Origin: Martinezella hainanensis
GTDB taxonomy: Bacteria; Pseudomonadota; Alphaproteobacteria; Rhizobiales; Rhizobiaceae
Assembly (NCBI RefSeq): GCF_900094555.1
Contig: NZ_FMAC01000001.1
Location: forward strand, 558,001-622,000
Direction: 5' to 3'
DNA length: 64,000 nt
Every line of letters starts with the position of its first letter. Position 1 is the stretch's first letter. The position numbers and the translations under genes are program-made. The notes under the pieces are model-generated. The model did not search any database and was not told the origin of the DNA. It worked only from the letters and a program-made list of their open reading frames with translations. This document shows positions 10,895 to 18,868 of the stretch, in pieces.

Positions 10895-11110
10895 ATGGCC
10901 GAGACTGGCACTGTAAAGTTTTTCAATACCGATAAGGGCTTCGGTTTCATCAAACCGGACAAGGGTGGTGCGGACATCTTTGTACACATTTCTGCAGTTC
11001 AGGCTTCTGGTCTGGCAGGATTGTCGGAAAACCAGAAGGTAAGCTTCGACACGGAACCGGATCGCCGCGGCAAGGGACCGAAGGCCGTCAATCTGCAGAT
11101 TGCTGGCTAA
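10895..11110 (+). CDS. cspA: Cold shock protein, CspA family
   Basis: 71-residue single OB-fold RNA-binding protein. RNP1 (KGFGFIKP, residues 14-21) and RNP2 (DIFVHISAV) are intact, with start MAETGTVKFFNTDKG. Such proteins bind single-stranded RNA/DNA and melt mRNA structure, during cold shock or growth-phase change. AAAAGGACCTGAGGC precedes the ATG. It has a long upstream untranslated region and a terminator directly downstream, so it is monocistronic. Rhizobia carry several paralogs; which one this is cannot be decided here. Confidence 0.96.
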   Translation: MAETGTVKFFNTDKGFGFIKPDKGGADIFVHISAVQASGLAGLSENQKVSFDTEPDRRGKGPKAVNLQIAG

Positions 11111-11142
11111 GACACCTTACGGCTTTCAAATTCGAGTTGAGG

Positions 11143-11168
11143 CCCGGCAGCAATGCCGGGTTTTGTCA
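11143..11168 (+). terminator. Terminator of the cold shock gene
   Basis: Stem CCGGCA-GCAA-TGCCGG followed by TTTTG, about 35 bases after the stop codon. Confidence 0.8.
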
Positions 11169-11258
11169 TTCAGTCTGCATTCAGTTTGCCACGTATAATT
11201 TGCCTCCCATGAAAGAGCGGGAATGACTTTTGTCCCGCTTCCGTTAGAGGATAGGCCA

Positions 11259-11696
11259 ATGACCATACTCGGCAAAACCCTCGTCATGTCCGCCGTCGCC
11301 GCGGCATTGACGGTCACCTCCATCAGCGCTGCTTCCGCTGATGAATATTGGCGCCACCGCAACCGTGACGGTTGGGCGCTCGGTGCTGCCGGGCTCGCAA
11401 CCGGCCTGATCGTCGGCTCCGCCATTGCCAGCCAGCCCCGCTATGTCGAACCGGCCCCGGCCTATGTCGATCCGGGCTATGACGCACCTCCCCCCGGTTA
11501 CTATTATCGCCCAGCACCGCGCCGTGTCTATGTCGAGCGTGACGTCAGCTATTACGCGCCGCCGCCGGCATACGGCCTGCGTCCCTGGTCGCCCGCCTGG
11601 ATGCGCTATTGCTACGACCGTTACAGAAGCTTCGACAGCCGTTCCGGCACCTATGTCGGCTATGACGGCATGCGCCACTTCTGCACGGCCGACTGA
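11259..11696 (+). CDS. BA14K family protein, secreted
   Basis: 145-residue exported protein with signal peptide MTILGKTLVMSAVAAALTVT...ASA, then a short hydrophobic glycine-rich segment (GAAGLATGLIVGSAIAS) and a Pro/Tyr-rich linker with repeated PAPAYVDP/APPPGYYYRPAP. The C-terminal BA14K motif is WSPAWMRYCYDRYRSFDSRSGTYVGYDG...FC. Brucella BA14K is an immunoreactive lectin-like protein, and rhizobia have many relatives of unknown role at the cell surface. AGAGGAT at 11246 sets the start at 11259 rather than the in-frame ATG at 11223. A strong terminator follows. Confidence 0.9.
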   Translation: MTILGKTLVMSAVAAALTVTSISAASADEYWRHRNRDGWALGAAGLATGLIVGSAIASQPRYVEPAPAYVDPGYDAPPPGYYYRPAPRRVYVERDVSYYAPPPAYGLRPWSPAWMRYCYDRYRSFDSRSGTYVGYDGMRHFCTAD

Positions 11697-11732
11697 TTTC
11701 CGGCCGCACCAGAATCATAAGACGAGGAACCG

Positions 11733-11758
11733 AAGCGCCGCTTTCGAGCGGCGCTTTC
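11733..11758. terminator. Terminator between BA14K gene and metallo-hydrolase gene
   Basis: AAGCGCCGC-TTTCGA-GCGGCGCTT followed by TCTTT on the plus strand. It sits between two convergent genes. Confidence 0.85.
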
Positions 11759-11759
11759 T

Positions 11760-12404
11760 TTATAGCCCGCGCAGGAAGGGATTGCTGCGACGCTCGTCGC
11801 CGATCCGGCTGCCCGGCCCATGGCCACAGATGAAACCGACTTCATCACCCAACGGGAAGACCTTGTCGCGGATCGATTCCAAAAGCTGCTGGTGATTGCC
11901 ACCGGGCAGATCGGTTCTGCCGATCGAGCCGTTGAACAGTACGTCGCCGAGATGGGCAAAGCCCTGCTTCCGGTTGACATAGATGACATGGCCGGGCGCG
12001 TGGCCGGGGCAATGGAAAACCTCGAATTCATGCTCGCCGAAGGAGACCTTGTCACCCTCCTTCAGGAAGCGGTCCGGCGTGACGTTGCGCACGCCGCTGA
12101 TGTTGAACATCTTGCCCTTGGCTTCGATATCTTCAAGCAGGAAGCGATCGTCCTCATGCGGGCCGATCACCTCGATGCCGAGTGCCTCGCGCACCTCGTC
12201 GGCACCGCCGGCATGATCGATATGGCCGTGTGTCAGCCAGATGGCCTTCAGGGTGATACCGTTCTCGCGCACCGTCTGCAGGATGATATCAACATCGCCG
12301 CCCGGATCGACCACCACGCCCTCCTTCGTCTCCGGATCGAACAGGATGGTACAATTCTGTTCGAAAGGGGTCACCGGAATGATGCCGGCCTGGAGCATGC
12401 CCAT
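11760..12404 (-). CDS. MBL-fold metallo-hydrolase (glyoxalase II-like)
   Basis: 214-residue cytoplasmic metallo-beta-lactamase-fold enzyme, close in size to YcbL/short glyoxalase II proteins. These hydrolyse thioesters such as S-lactoylglutathione or related substrates. The zinc motif H59-x-H61-x-D63-H64 is intact (THGHIDHAGG). It is followed by HCPGHAPGH, the bridging aspartate in GDVLFNGSIGRTD, and a late histidine in ICGHGPGS. MGMLQAGIIPVTPFEQNC at 12404 follows GACGAGGCG on the minus strand; the longer frame to 12461 adds residues without family resemblance. True substrate unproven. Confidence 0.92.
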   Translation of the reverse strand: MGMLQAGIIPVTPFEQNCTILFDPETKEGVVVDPGGDVDIILQTVRENGITLKAIWLTHGHIDHAGGADEVREALGIEVIGPHEDDRFLLEDIEAKGKMFNISGVRNVTPDRFLKEGDKVSFGEHEFEVFHCPGHAPGHVIYVNRKQGFAHLGDVLFNGSIGRTDLPGGNHQQLLESIRDKVFPLGDEVGFICGHGPGSRIGDERRSNPFLRGL

Positions 12405-12650
12405 AGAGCGCCTCGTCTGTTTGATCGTCGTACTGCCGGTATAGCGGCAAACATCAGGCAAAACAGCCCCTGAACCTTTAAAGTCGTGCGAACGCCTGCA
12501 AGCGAAGCTCGATATTCGAGAATACCCATCTACTTCAAATGGTTATTTCCCTTCCTCGTCGAACGATAGTCCGTTGGCGTCCGGCAAACCGGAACACTCA
12601 GGCACTCGAAACGTTGAAGATAAGTCTTTCAAGACAGAAGGAGAAAACCA

Positions 12651-13298
12651 ATGTCCTTGAAAAGAAATCTGTTGCTGGCCGGCTTTGTCCTTCTCGGCAG
12701 TGCGGGTCTCGCCCAGGCCGAGATGGCCGCAACCACCGCCACGGATATAGAAGTTCGTTCCGGGCCGGGTGCGGAATTCCCGACGGTCGGCGTCGCCACA
12801 CGAGGATCGGAAGCAACGCTGGACGGATGCGTCGAAGGTAGCCGCTGGTGCCGGGTCGACGTCAATGGCATGCGCGGCTGGGTCTATGCGCAATATCTAA
12901 GCGTCGAACAGAATGGCACCTCGGTCGTCGTCCAGGACCATCGGGATGATCTGGGCATCCCCACCATCACCTATGAACAGACCGATCCGGTCCGGACTGG
13001 CAGCGTCCAGCGCGTCCAGCGCGTTCAACCCGGTCCGAACGATCAATTGCTGGGTCCCGTCGACCAGAACGACGGCGATATCGCGGCAGTAACCCCTCCT
13101 GAGGAAGTCCGGACCTATATCGACGACAACCCGGTCGATACGGTTCAGTTGAGCGGCGATCTGACGGTCGGCGCCATGGTTCCGCAAAGCGTGGAAGTTC
13201 ACCGCATTCCAGATTACCAATATAGCTACGTCGAGGTGAACCACCAACCCGTACTGGTCGATCCGGGCACACGCCGCATCGTGTACGTCTACCGCTGA
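12651..13298 (+). CDS. SH3 domain and DUF1236-type secreted protein
   Basis: 215-residue exported protein. The signal peptide (LLLAGFVLLGSAGLAQA) leads into a bacterial SH3 domain of about 60 residues (TDIEVRSGPGAEFPTVG ... RWCRVDVNGMRGWVYAQYL), then a low-complexity linker with QRVQRVQPGP. A C-terminal DUF1236-like unit ends VLVDPGTRRIVYVYR. Such proteins are common in rhizobia and Bradyrhizobium and probably bind the cell wall through the SH3 domain (inference). A near-perfect site AGAAGGAG lies before the ATG. Stand-alone gene. Confidence 0.88.
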   Translation: MSLKRNLLLAGFVLLGSAGLAQAEMAATTATDIEVRSGPGAEFPTVGVATRGSEATLDGCVEGSRWCRVDVNGMRGWVYAQYLSVEQNGTSVVVQDHRDDLGIPTITYEQTDPVRTGSVQRVQRVQPGPNDQLLGPVDQNDGDIAAVTPPEEVRTYIDDNPVDTVQLSGDLTVGAMVPQSVEVHRIPDYQYSYVEVNHQPVLVDPGTRRIVYVYR

Positions 13299-13544
13299 TT
13301 CGCCCGCCAAGACCGTGCAAGATGGCGAAATTGACATGCGGCTGGACGGCCGCATGTCCAAACCACGGATTTCCCCTGAAATTATTAGGAAATTCTCCCG
13401 TTTGAGTTGCCCTTCTATTTCCAGCGATCCGTGCATGATGTAATCCTAATATCGATGAGGATTATCGCCGCTCCCTGGTATCGATCCGGGACGCCGCGAG
13501 AGGGCATCCGGAAGCGTCTCCGGAACTATGGGAGAAGGGCAGTC

Positions 13545-13808
13545 ATGGAAAGTCTAGGGCCTATCATCACGCAATTGATTGCCGGTGCGATCGGTGGCAA
13601 CGCCGCTAGCGCCGTTTTGAAGCAGGACGGGATCAATCTCGTTGCGAGAACGATCGCCGGGGCCGTGGGTGGCCTTGGCGGCGGCCTGATCCTGAACCTG
13701 ATCGGCAGCGAAGCTCTTACCGGCCTCATCGCGCAAGGCATATCGTCGTTGGTGGCTGGTGGCGTGCTCTCCGGGATCGTCGGCGCCGTTCTCGGCCGCA
13801 AGTCGTAA
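13545..13808 (+). CDS. Small glycine-zipper hydrophobic protein
   Basis: 87-residue, strongly hydrophobic protein (MESLGPIITQLIAGAIGGN...) with two long membrane-prone segments rich in GxxxG spacing (TIAGAVGGLGGGLILNLIG and VAGGVLSGIVGAVLG). It ends in the basic tail GRKS. No family is recognised with certainty; similar short proteins are annotated as hypothetical in rhizobia. The start at 13545 is fixed by GGGAGAAGGG just upstream; the longer frame from 13407 covers what looks like untranslated leader. A strong hairpin follows the stop codon. A membrane or bacteriocin-like role would be speculation. Confidence 0.75.
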   Translation: MESLGPIITQLIAGAIGGNAASAVLKQDGINLVARTIAGAVGGLGGGLILNLIGSEALTGLIAQGISSLVAGGVLSGIVGAVLGRKS

Positions 13809-13820
13809 CTAGATCGGATC

Positions 13821-13855
13821 GCACAAGCCGGGCCTAGCAATTACCCGGCTTGTGC
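13821..13855. terminator. Strong hairpin after the glycine-zipper gene
   Basis: Perfect 12-base inverted repeat GCACAAGCCGGG / CCCGGCTTGTGC with an 11-base loop, 13 bases past the stop codon. There is no T-run, so it is either a processing/stability hairpin or a non-canonical terminator. Confidence 0.6.
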
Positions 13856-14270
13856 GGATCGATACGCAATTCTGTTTGGCAACAGGCGCACCTCGCCCGT
13901 GCCTTGACGTAGGTGGCACGGAAAAGATGCTGCCTTCACGATCTTTGCCGTCTTCGACGGTCGGATATGCGCGGCTCTTATAAGCCAGGGCGCCTGTCTC
14001 TCGTCCTATTGTCCTCAGACGATCCCGCCGCAATGCCCTTGGGTTGCCATCCGTTATATTCACCACCCCTTATGCGTGAGTGGGACAGATAAAAATGCAG
14101 GATATGTTGGAGTTTTTGCGCGAGCGCGCTTAATTTCCCGATAGAGCAGTCCCGTTCGAGCCACGCGGCATTGTGCGAAGGCGGGTGACGGCGTAAAAAT
14201 GTGTCAATAGAGCTGACATATTTTTACGGAAGTTTCCCGAATGCTCCATTATAGGAAAGGAAATGCCACG
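13856..14270. other. Intergenic region before the MarR gene
   Basis: About 415 bases. From 13856 to about 14160 nothing could be supported; a minus-strand frame at 13809-14066 has no ribosome site. A possible promoter TTGTGC-17-TAAAAA begins at 14171, followed by an imperfect palindrome at 14199 and the ribosome site of the next gene. Confidence 0.5.
14199..14221. promoter_or_regulatory. Candidate MarR operator
   Basis: Imperfect palindrome ATGTGTCA-atagagc-TGACATAT, with seven of eight arm positions matching. It lies directly downstream of a possible -10 (TAAAAA, 14194) and 50-70 bases before the MarR start. Its size and position suit an autoregulatory MarR dimer site (inference). Confidence 0.45.
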
Positions 14271-14753
14271 GTGCCACGACAGATGAGCCAGAATGCGGCA
14301 AAGACGGAACTGCTGGGCACACCGATGCAGAACGCAGGAAGCATTGATTTCGAAATTATCGAGCTGCTTTTCTTCGCCTACCGCGACTTTGTCTCCGATC
14401 CGGACCAGATCCTCGTCAAGAGTGGTTTCGGCCGGGCTCATCATCGCGTCGTCCATTTCGTTAACCGCGAACCCGGCATGACGGTTGCGGACCTGCTGGA
14501 AACATTGCAGATCACCAAACAGAGTTTGGCGCGGGTTCTCAAACAATTGATCGATTCGGGTTATATTCGCCAGGTCGCAGGTCCGGAGGATCGGCGGCAG
14601 CGCAAACTGTACCCGACCCAAGCGGGTCGCGATCTGGCGCTGGCGCTTGCCGAGCCGCAATCGCGCCGCATTGAAAGGGCATTCGAAGGCGCATCTGAAG
14701 CGACGCGCGAAAGCGTGAAGCGTTTCCTGAGGGGAATGCAGACCGAGAAATGA
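14271..14753 (+). CDS. MarR family transcriptional regulator (PetP-like)
   Basis: Winged-helix regulator, 160 residues from the GTG at 14271, which has GGAAAGGAAA in front; an ATG at 14241 gives ten more residues. The core runs GRAHHRVVHFVNREPGMTVADLLETLQITKQSLARVLKQLIDSGYI, with the recognition helix near residues 80-95 and the wing at GPEDRRQRKLYPTQAGRDL. It is followed by an OmpR-type response regulator and a histidine kinase on the same strand. This MarR plus OmpR order is that of petP-petR in Rhodobacter capsulatus, where it neighbours petABC. Here petABC lies 26 kb away, so the link is an inference. Confidence 0.9.
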   Translation: MPRQMSQNAAKTELLGTPMQNAGSIDFEIIELLFFAYRDFVSDPDQILVKSGFGRAHHRVVHFVNREPGMTVADLLETLQITKQSLARVLKQLIDSGYIRQVAGPEDRRQRKLYPTQAGRDLALALAEPQSRRIERAFEGASEATRESVKRFLRGMQTEK

Positions 14754-14829
14754 TGGCACTCCTGCCCGTGGGGCCGGTGCGGAATGCGTCAACTCAATCG
14801 ATGGGTAGGACAGGATCGAGACGGACCGA

Positions 14830-15531
14830 ATGACGACAAAAGCAGTAATCTCGGATGACGCAGCACATCTTCTGGTGGTGGACGACGACACGCGTATCCG
14901 TGCCCTCCTCAACCGTTATCTCATGGAGAAGGGTTTTCGCGTCACGGCTGCCGCCGATGGCGCCGAAGCCCGTCGCAAGCTGGAAGGGCTGGACTTCGAT
15001 CTCATCATCATGGATGTGATGATGCCCGGCGAATCCGGCATTGCGCTGACGGCGAGCCTGCGCGCGATCAAGAACATTCCGATCATCATGTTGACAGCAC
15101 TTGCCGAAGCCGACTCCCGCATAGCAGGCCTCGAGGCTGGCGCGGATGATTATCTGCCAAAGCCCTTCGACCCGCGCGAACTGGTGCTGCGCGTCAACAA
15201 TATCCTGCGTCGCAACGCGCCCGCCGATTCCCCGAAGATCGAGCTTGTGATGTTCGGACCTTACACGTTTTCGCTCACCCGCAAGGAGCTCAAGAAGGCG
15301 GCGGAACTCATCCGGCTAACCGATCGTGAGCAGGAAATCATGCTGCTGTTTGCCAAGCGCGCCGGCGAGACGATCCCGCGCCACGAGCTCATCGGCAATG
15401 ATGCAGAAGTGGGCGAGCGGACGATCGACGTGCAGATCAACCGGTTGCGCCGCAAGATTGAAGATGACCCGGCCAACCCAATCTGGCTGCAGACGGTGCG
15501 TGGCATCGGCTACCGCCTTAGCATAGACTGA
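14830..15531 (+). CDS. OmpR-type response regulator (PetR-like)
   Basis: 233-residue DNA-binding response regulator. In the receiver domain (about 12-128) the acidic pocket is VVDDD, the phospho-acceptor is D62 in IIMDVMMPG, the switch threonine is in MLTALAEADS and the lysine is in YLPKPFDPREL. The C-terminal winged helix ends VQINRLRRKIEDDPANPIWLQTVRGIGYRL. It sits 76 bases after the MarR gene and 20 bases before the kinase gene, giving a coherent unit. In R. capsulatus PetR is essential for growth. Target genes cannot be read from the sequence. Confidence 0.95.
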   Translation: MTTKAVISDDAAHLLVVDDDTRIRALLNRYLMEKGFRVTAAADGAEARRKLEGLDFDLIIMDVMMPGESGIALTASLRAIKNIPIIMLTALAEADSRIAGLEAGADDYLPKPFDPRELVLRVNNILRRNAPADSPKIELVMFGPYTFSLTRKELKKAAELIRLTDREQEIMLLFAKRAGETIPRHELIGNDAEVGERTIDVQINRLRRKIEDDPANPIWLQTVRGIGYRLSID

Positions 15532-15551
15532 GATCGGCTCCGCGGGACCAG

Positions 15552-16937
15552 GTGATGGTGACATTCGATTCGATCAGACGCGACCAGGATCATACGCCGT
15601 CCAACGGATTACGGTGGCTTTCGCGCTGGATGCGTCGCTATGTCCTGCCGACCGGCCTTTATGCCCGGTCATTGCTGATCTTCATCCTGCCGATGATCAT
15701 CCTGCAGGCGGTCGTCACCATCGTCTTCATGGAGCGCCACTGGCAGATGGTGACGCAGCGCCTGTCGATGGCGACCACACGCGACATCGCCGCCATCATC
15801 ACTATCATTCAGACCTATCCGCAGGATGCCGACTATTCAGCCATCACCCAGATGGCGCGCCAGAAGCTCGATCTCGCCATTTCGATCGAGCCCGGTGGCG
15901 AGCTGCCGCCACCGGGCGAAAAACCCTTCTTTTCGATCCTCGATGGCATTCTGAGCGACGAAATCCGCGATCAGATCAATCTGCCCTTCTGGATCGATAC
16001 CGTCGGCAACTCCAGTCTGGTCGAGATCCGCATCAAACTTCCTGACAAGGTGCTGCGCGTCTTTGCCAAGCGTAGCCAGACCTATGCATCGAACACGCAT
16101 ATCTTCATCCTCTGGATGGTCGGCACCTCGCTGGTGTTGATCGGTATCGCCGTCCTGTTCCTGCGAGGCCAGATCCGCCCGATCCTGGCACTGGCGCAAG
16201 CGGCCGAAAGCTTCGGCAAGGGACAGCGGCTGGAAAACTACTCTCCCCGCGGCGCCGACGAAATACGCCGCGCGGGCCTTGCCTTCATCCTGATGCGCGA
16301 ACGCATCGAACGGCAGATCGAGCAGCGCACGGCGATGCTGTCCGGCGTCAGCCACGATCTGCGCACGGTCCTCACCCGCTTCAAGCTGCAGCTCGCCCTT
16401 GTCGGTGAAAATCCGGATCTTGTCGGCCTCAGCGAAGATGTGGAAGACATGCAAAGCATGCTTGAGGGCTATATGGCCTTCGCACGCGGCGAGGCCGAAG
16501 AAGATGTCGGACAATTCAAGCTCAGCGATATCTTCGAGAAGATCCAGCAAGACTTCACGCTGCACGGGAAGTCCATGAGCTTCTCCATCGACGGTGACAA
16601 TCAAATCTCCGTCCGGCCGAATGCATTTACTCGCCTGGTGACGAACCTCGCCACCAACGCCCGGCGCTACGCCAACAGCCTCCGCATCGAAGCCAGACAC
16701 AGCGCCAAATGGCTGACGATCATCTTCGATGATGATGGCCCCGGCATTCCTGTCGCGGCGCGGGATGATGTCTTCAAACCGTTCTTCCGGCTGGATTCGG
16801 CCCGCAATCTCGACAAGTCAGGTACAGGCCTCGGCCTTGCCATCGCACGCGACATCGCCCGCAGCCATGGCGGCAATGTCACGCTTGGCGATAGCCCGCT
16901 CGGCGGTCTGCGCGCCACCATCCGCATTCCTGCCTGA
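15552..16937 (+). CDS. Sensor histidine kinase (EnvZ-like)
   Basis: 461-residue inner-membrane kinase, presumed partner of the adjacent response regulator. Transmembrane helix 1 is about residues 41-60 (LLIFILPMIILQAVVTIVF), followed by a periplasmic loop of about 120 residues and helix 2 at about 184-204. HAMP follows, then the phospho-acceptor H268 in SGVSHDLRTVLTR. The N box is NLATNARRYAN, G1 is DDDGPGIP, and G2 is GTGLGLAIARDIA. The periplasmic loop matches no ligand-binding domain I recognise. Start choices GTG 15552, ATG 15555 and GTG 15558 differ by two residues. The downstream DUF1349 gene follows by 12 bases and is probably co-transcribed. Confidence 0.94.
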   Translation: MMVTFDSIRRDQDHTPSNGLRWLSRWMRRYVLPTGLYARSLLIFILPMIILQAVVTIVFMERHWQMVTQRLSMATTRDIAAIITIIQTYPQDADYSAITQMARQKLDLAISIEPGGELPPPGEKPFFSILDGILSDEIRDQINLPFWIDTVGNSSLVEIRIKLPDKVLRVFAKRSQTYASNTHIFILWMVGTSLVLIGIAVLFLRGQIRPILALAQAAESFGKGQRLENYSPRGADEIRRAGLAFILMRERIERQIEQRTAMLSGVSHDLRTVLTRFKLQLALVGENPDLVGLSEDVEDMQSMLEGYMAFARGEAEEDVGQFKLSDIFEKIQQDFTLHGKSMSFSIDGDNQISVRPNAFTRLVTNLATNARRYANSLRIEARHSAKWLTIIFDDDGPGIPVAARDDVFKPFFRLDSARNLDKSGTGLGLAIARDIARSHGGNVTLGDSPLGGLRATIRIPA

Positions 16938-16949
16938 GGGGGAGATCAT

Positions 16950-17531
16950 ATGCCGATCGATATCGATGGCATGCACTGGCTGAATGCGCCGCCGATGTGG
17001 GAGGTGAACCAGGGACGCCTGTTCGTCCAATCCGGCAACAAGACCGATTTCTGGCAGGAAACCTACTACGGTTTCCACCGCGACGACGGTCATTTTCTCG
17101 GAATGCCCCGCCGCGGCGATTTCACCGCGGAAGTAACCTTCATCGGGCATTATCGCGCGCTTTACGATCAGGCCGGCTTGATGATCCGCCACGATGCCAG
17201 GCACTGGATGAAATGCGGGATAGAATATACCGACGGCGCCAAGCATTTCAGCGTCGTCGTCACCAATGGCAACTCCGATTGGTCTGCCTTCCGGCTCGAT
17301 CATGAGTTCGATGCCCTGTCGGCGCGGGTCACCCGCAACGGGGACGCCCTCTTCATCCAGTATCGCACCGACCGGATGAGCGAGTGGCGCATGGCGAGGC
17401 TTGCCTGGTTCGATCCCACACTGGAAGAGGTGTTGGCAGGTCCAGCCTTCTGCTCGCCGCAACGTGAAGGCTTCGAGGCGGAATTTCTCGATTTCAGCCT
17501 GACTGACCCGGTCTCAAGGGATATTCACTGA
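16950..17531 (+). CDS. DUF1349 domain-containing protein
   Basis: 193-residue soluble protein of the DUF1349 family, which has a concanavalin-like beta-sandwich fold. Conserved features are WLNAPPMWEVNQGRLFV near the start, TDFWQETYYGF, YDQAGLMIRHDARHWMKCGIEY, and FGP/ASPQREGFEAEFLDF (here GPAFCSPQREGFEAEF) at the end. No signal peptide is seen, so it is cytoplasmic. Some relatives bind sugars or regulate carbohydrate use, but the role here is unknown. GAGGGGGAGATCAT precedes the ATG. Its closeness to the kinase gene suggests one transcript. Confidence 0.9.
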   Translation: MPIDIDGMHWLNAPPMWEVNQGRLFVQSGNKTDFWQETYYGFHRDDGHFLGMPRRGDFTAEVTFIGHYRALYDQAGLMIRHDARHWMKCGIEYTDGAKHFSVVVTNGNSDWSAFRLDHEFDALSARVTRNGDALFIQYRTDRMSEWRMARLAWFDPTLEEVLAGPAFCSPQREGFEAEFLDFSLTDPVSRDIH

Positions 17532-17537
17532 ACCCTT

Positions 17538-17557
17538 CCCTTTCGACTGCGAAAGGG
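17538..17557. terminator. Hairpin between DUF1349 and csaA
   Basis: CCCTTTCG-ACTG-CGAAAGGG, an 8-base perfect stem between two convergent genes, without a clear T-run. Confidence 0.5.
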
Positions 17558-17564
17558 GCGCCGC

Positions 17565-17906
17565 TCACATCATCCTCTTGCCGTTCGGCACCGGTTGGGT
17601 CACGGCGGCCAGAACGATCGCGCCGGACTCGTCCTCGAAACCGAGGGTCAGCACTTCGGAGCGAACCGGCCCGATCTGGCGTGGCGGAAAATTGACGACG
17701 GCCAGCACCTGCCGGCCGACAAGGGTTTCAGGCGTATAATGTACGGTAATCTGCGCAGAGGAGCGCTTGATGCCGATCTCCGGCCCGAAATCGATCTTGA
17801 GCTTGTAAGCGGGCTTGCGCGCTTCCGGAAAAGTTTCCGCTTCGATGATCGTTCCGACACGGATATCCACCCGCTCGAAATCGCCATAGGTGATCTCTTC
17901 CGTCAT
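17565..17906 (-). CDS. csaA: CsaA-type tRNA-binding/chaperone protein
   Basis: 113-residue protein consisting only of an EMAP-II/Arc1p-like tRNA-binding OB fold, the size of Bacillus CsaA, a homodimeric secretion-related chaperone that also binds tRNA. Motifs are [66 protein letters not shown] and SEVLTLGF. It begins MTEEITYGD, and a GGGCAGG ribosome site precedes it on the minus strand. It follows proC with a strong hairpin between them, so it may be partly uncoupled from proC transcription. Confidence 0.92.
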   Translation of the reverse strand: MTEEITYGDFERVDIRVGTIIEAETFPEARKPAYKLKIDFGPEIGIKRSSAQITVHYTPETLVGRQVLAVVNFPPRQIGPVRSEVLTLGFEDESGAIVLAAVTQPVPNGKRMM

Positions 17907-17920
17907 ATCCTGCCCTTTAT

Positions 17921-17970
17921 CGAAAACCTGGAACGGTTCAGCGTTTCGTGGAACTGCTGAACCGTTCCAG
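17921..17970 (-). terminator. Perfect 15-bp hairpin upstream of csaA
   Basis: CTGGAACGGTTCAGC and GCTGAACCGTTCCAG pair perfectly around a 13-base loop. On the minus strand the stem is followed by GTTTTC, 15 bases or so before the csaA ribosome site. It reads as a terminator after proC or an attenuator before csaA. Confidence 0.7.
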
Positions 17971-18027
17971 CTCTTCGCTTTTACGCAATTCCGGACGGAA
18001 AACCGCTATGCACTTTTCCTGAAATTG

Positions 18028-18867
18028 CTAGCCGGCCAGTTCCTGCGCCCGTTTGCGCGCCGCTTCGAGAGCCGCATCGAACAAGGGCTGCATGCCGTCC
18101 TCTGCCATCAAAACACTCAGCGCCGCCGCCGTCGTCCCACCTGGAGACGTCACGTTCTGGCGCAAGCGCGAAGCGTCGTCGGGAGACTGGTGCAACAATT
18201 CACCAGCCCCCGCGACGGTTTCCCGTGCAAGGCGCATGGCGAGGTCCGCCTGCAGGCCGAGCTTCCGGCCCGCCTCCGCCATGCATTCCACGAGATAGAA
18301 AACATAGGCAGGCCCACTGCCCGAAACTGCAGTCACCGAATCAATATCGGCCTCACCGGGCACCCACTCGACCGGACCGGACACTTTCAACAGGTTTTGG
18401 ACCAGCTGCCGCTGGCGATCACTCACGCGCTCATTGGCAAAAGCACCCGTCACGCCACGCCCAACCATGGCGGGCGTGTTCGGCATGGCGCGCACCATCG
18501 CCGCTTCGCCTAGATGCGTTTCAAGCGCAGAGAGAGTTTTGCCGGCCGCGATCGAGACGACGACCGTCGTCTCCCCCACAAGCGGCTTGAACGGCGGCAG
18601 AACCGCGTCCATCAGTTGCGGCTTGACGGCGATGAAGAGAACTCCCGCCGCCACGCCTTTCGGAACCTCAGTGACATGACTTGCGCCGGCATCCGCAATC
18701 ATTTTGCGCATCGCTTCGGCCGGATTTGGGTCGACGACGATGACGGACGATCCCGGCACGCCGCTTTTCAGCCACCCCGTCAACAATGCGCCACCCATAT
18801 TGCCCGCGCCGATCAGGACGATCGGCCCGAAGGATGCAAATGCATTGGCGGATTGTTCACCTGTCAT
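18028..18867 (-). CDS. proC: Pyrroline-5-carboxylate reductase
   Basis: 279-residue NAD(P)H enzyme catalysing the last step of proline synthesis, in the cytoplasm. The N-terminal Rossmann motif is IVLIGAGNMGGALLTGWLKSG. Further markers are VLFIAVKPQLMDAVL, IVSIAAGKTL (here VVSIAAGKTL), the conserved MVRAMPNTPAMVGRGVTG segment, and the C-terminal signature VTAVSGSGPAYVFYLVECM followed by SPGGTTAAALSVL. The start lies two bases after the ybjN stop region, so the two are one operon. Length is normal. Confidence 0.95.
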   Translation of the reverse strand: MTGEQSANAFASFGPIVLIGAGNMGGALLTGWLKSGVPGSSVIVVDPNPAEAMRKMIADAGASHVTEVPKGVAAGVLFIAVKPQLMDAVLPPFKPLVGETTVVVSIAAGKTLSALETHLGEAAMVRAMPNTPAMVGRGVTGAFANERVSDRQRQLVQNLLKVSGPVEWVPGEADIDSVTAVSGSGPAYVFYLVECMAEAGRKLGLQADLAMRLARETVAGAGELLHQSPDDASRLRQNVTSPGGTTAAALSVLMAEDGMQPLFDAALEAARKRAQELAG

Positions 18868-18868
18868 G

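Noticed and set aside
13809..14066. 85-codon minus-strand frame after the glycine-zipper gene
   Set aside because: No ribosome site or recognisable motif, and it starts inside the hairpin region.
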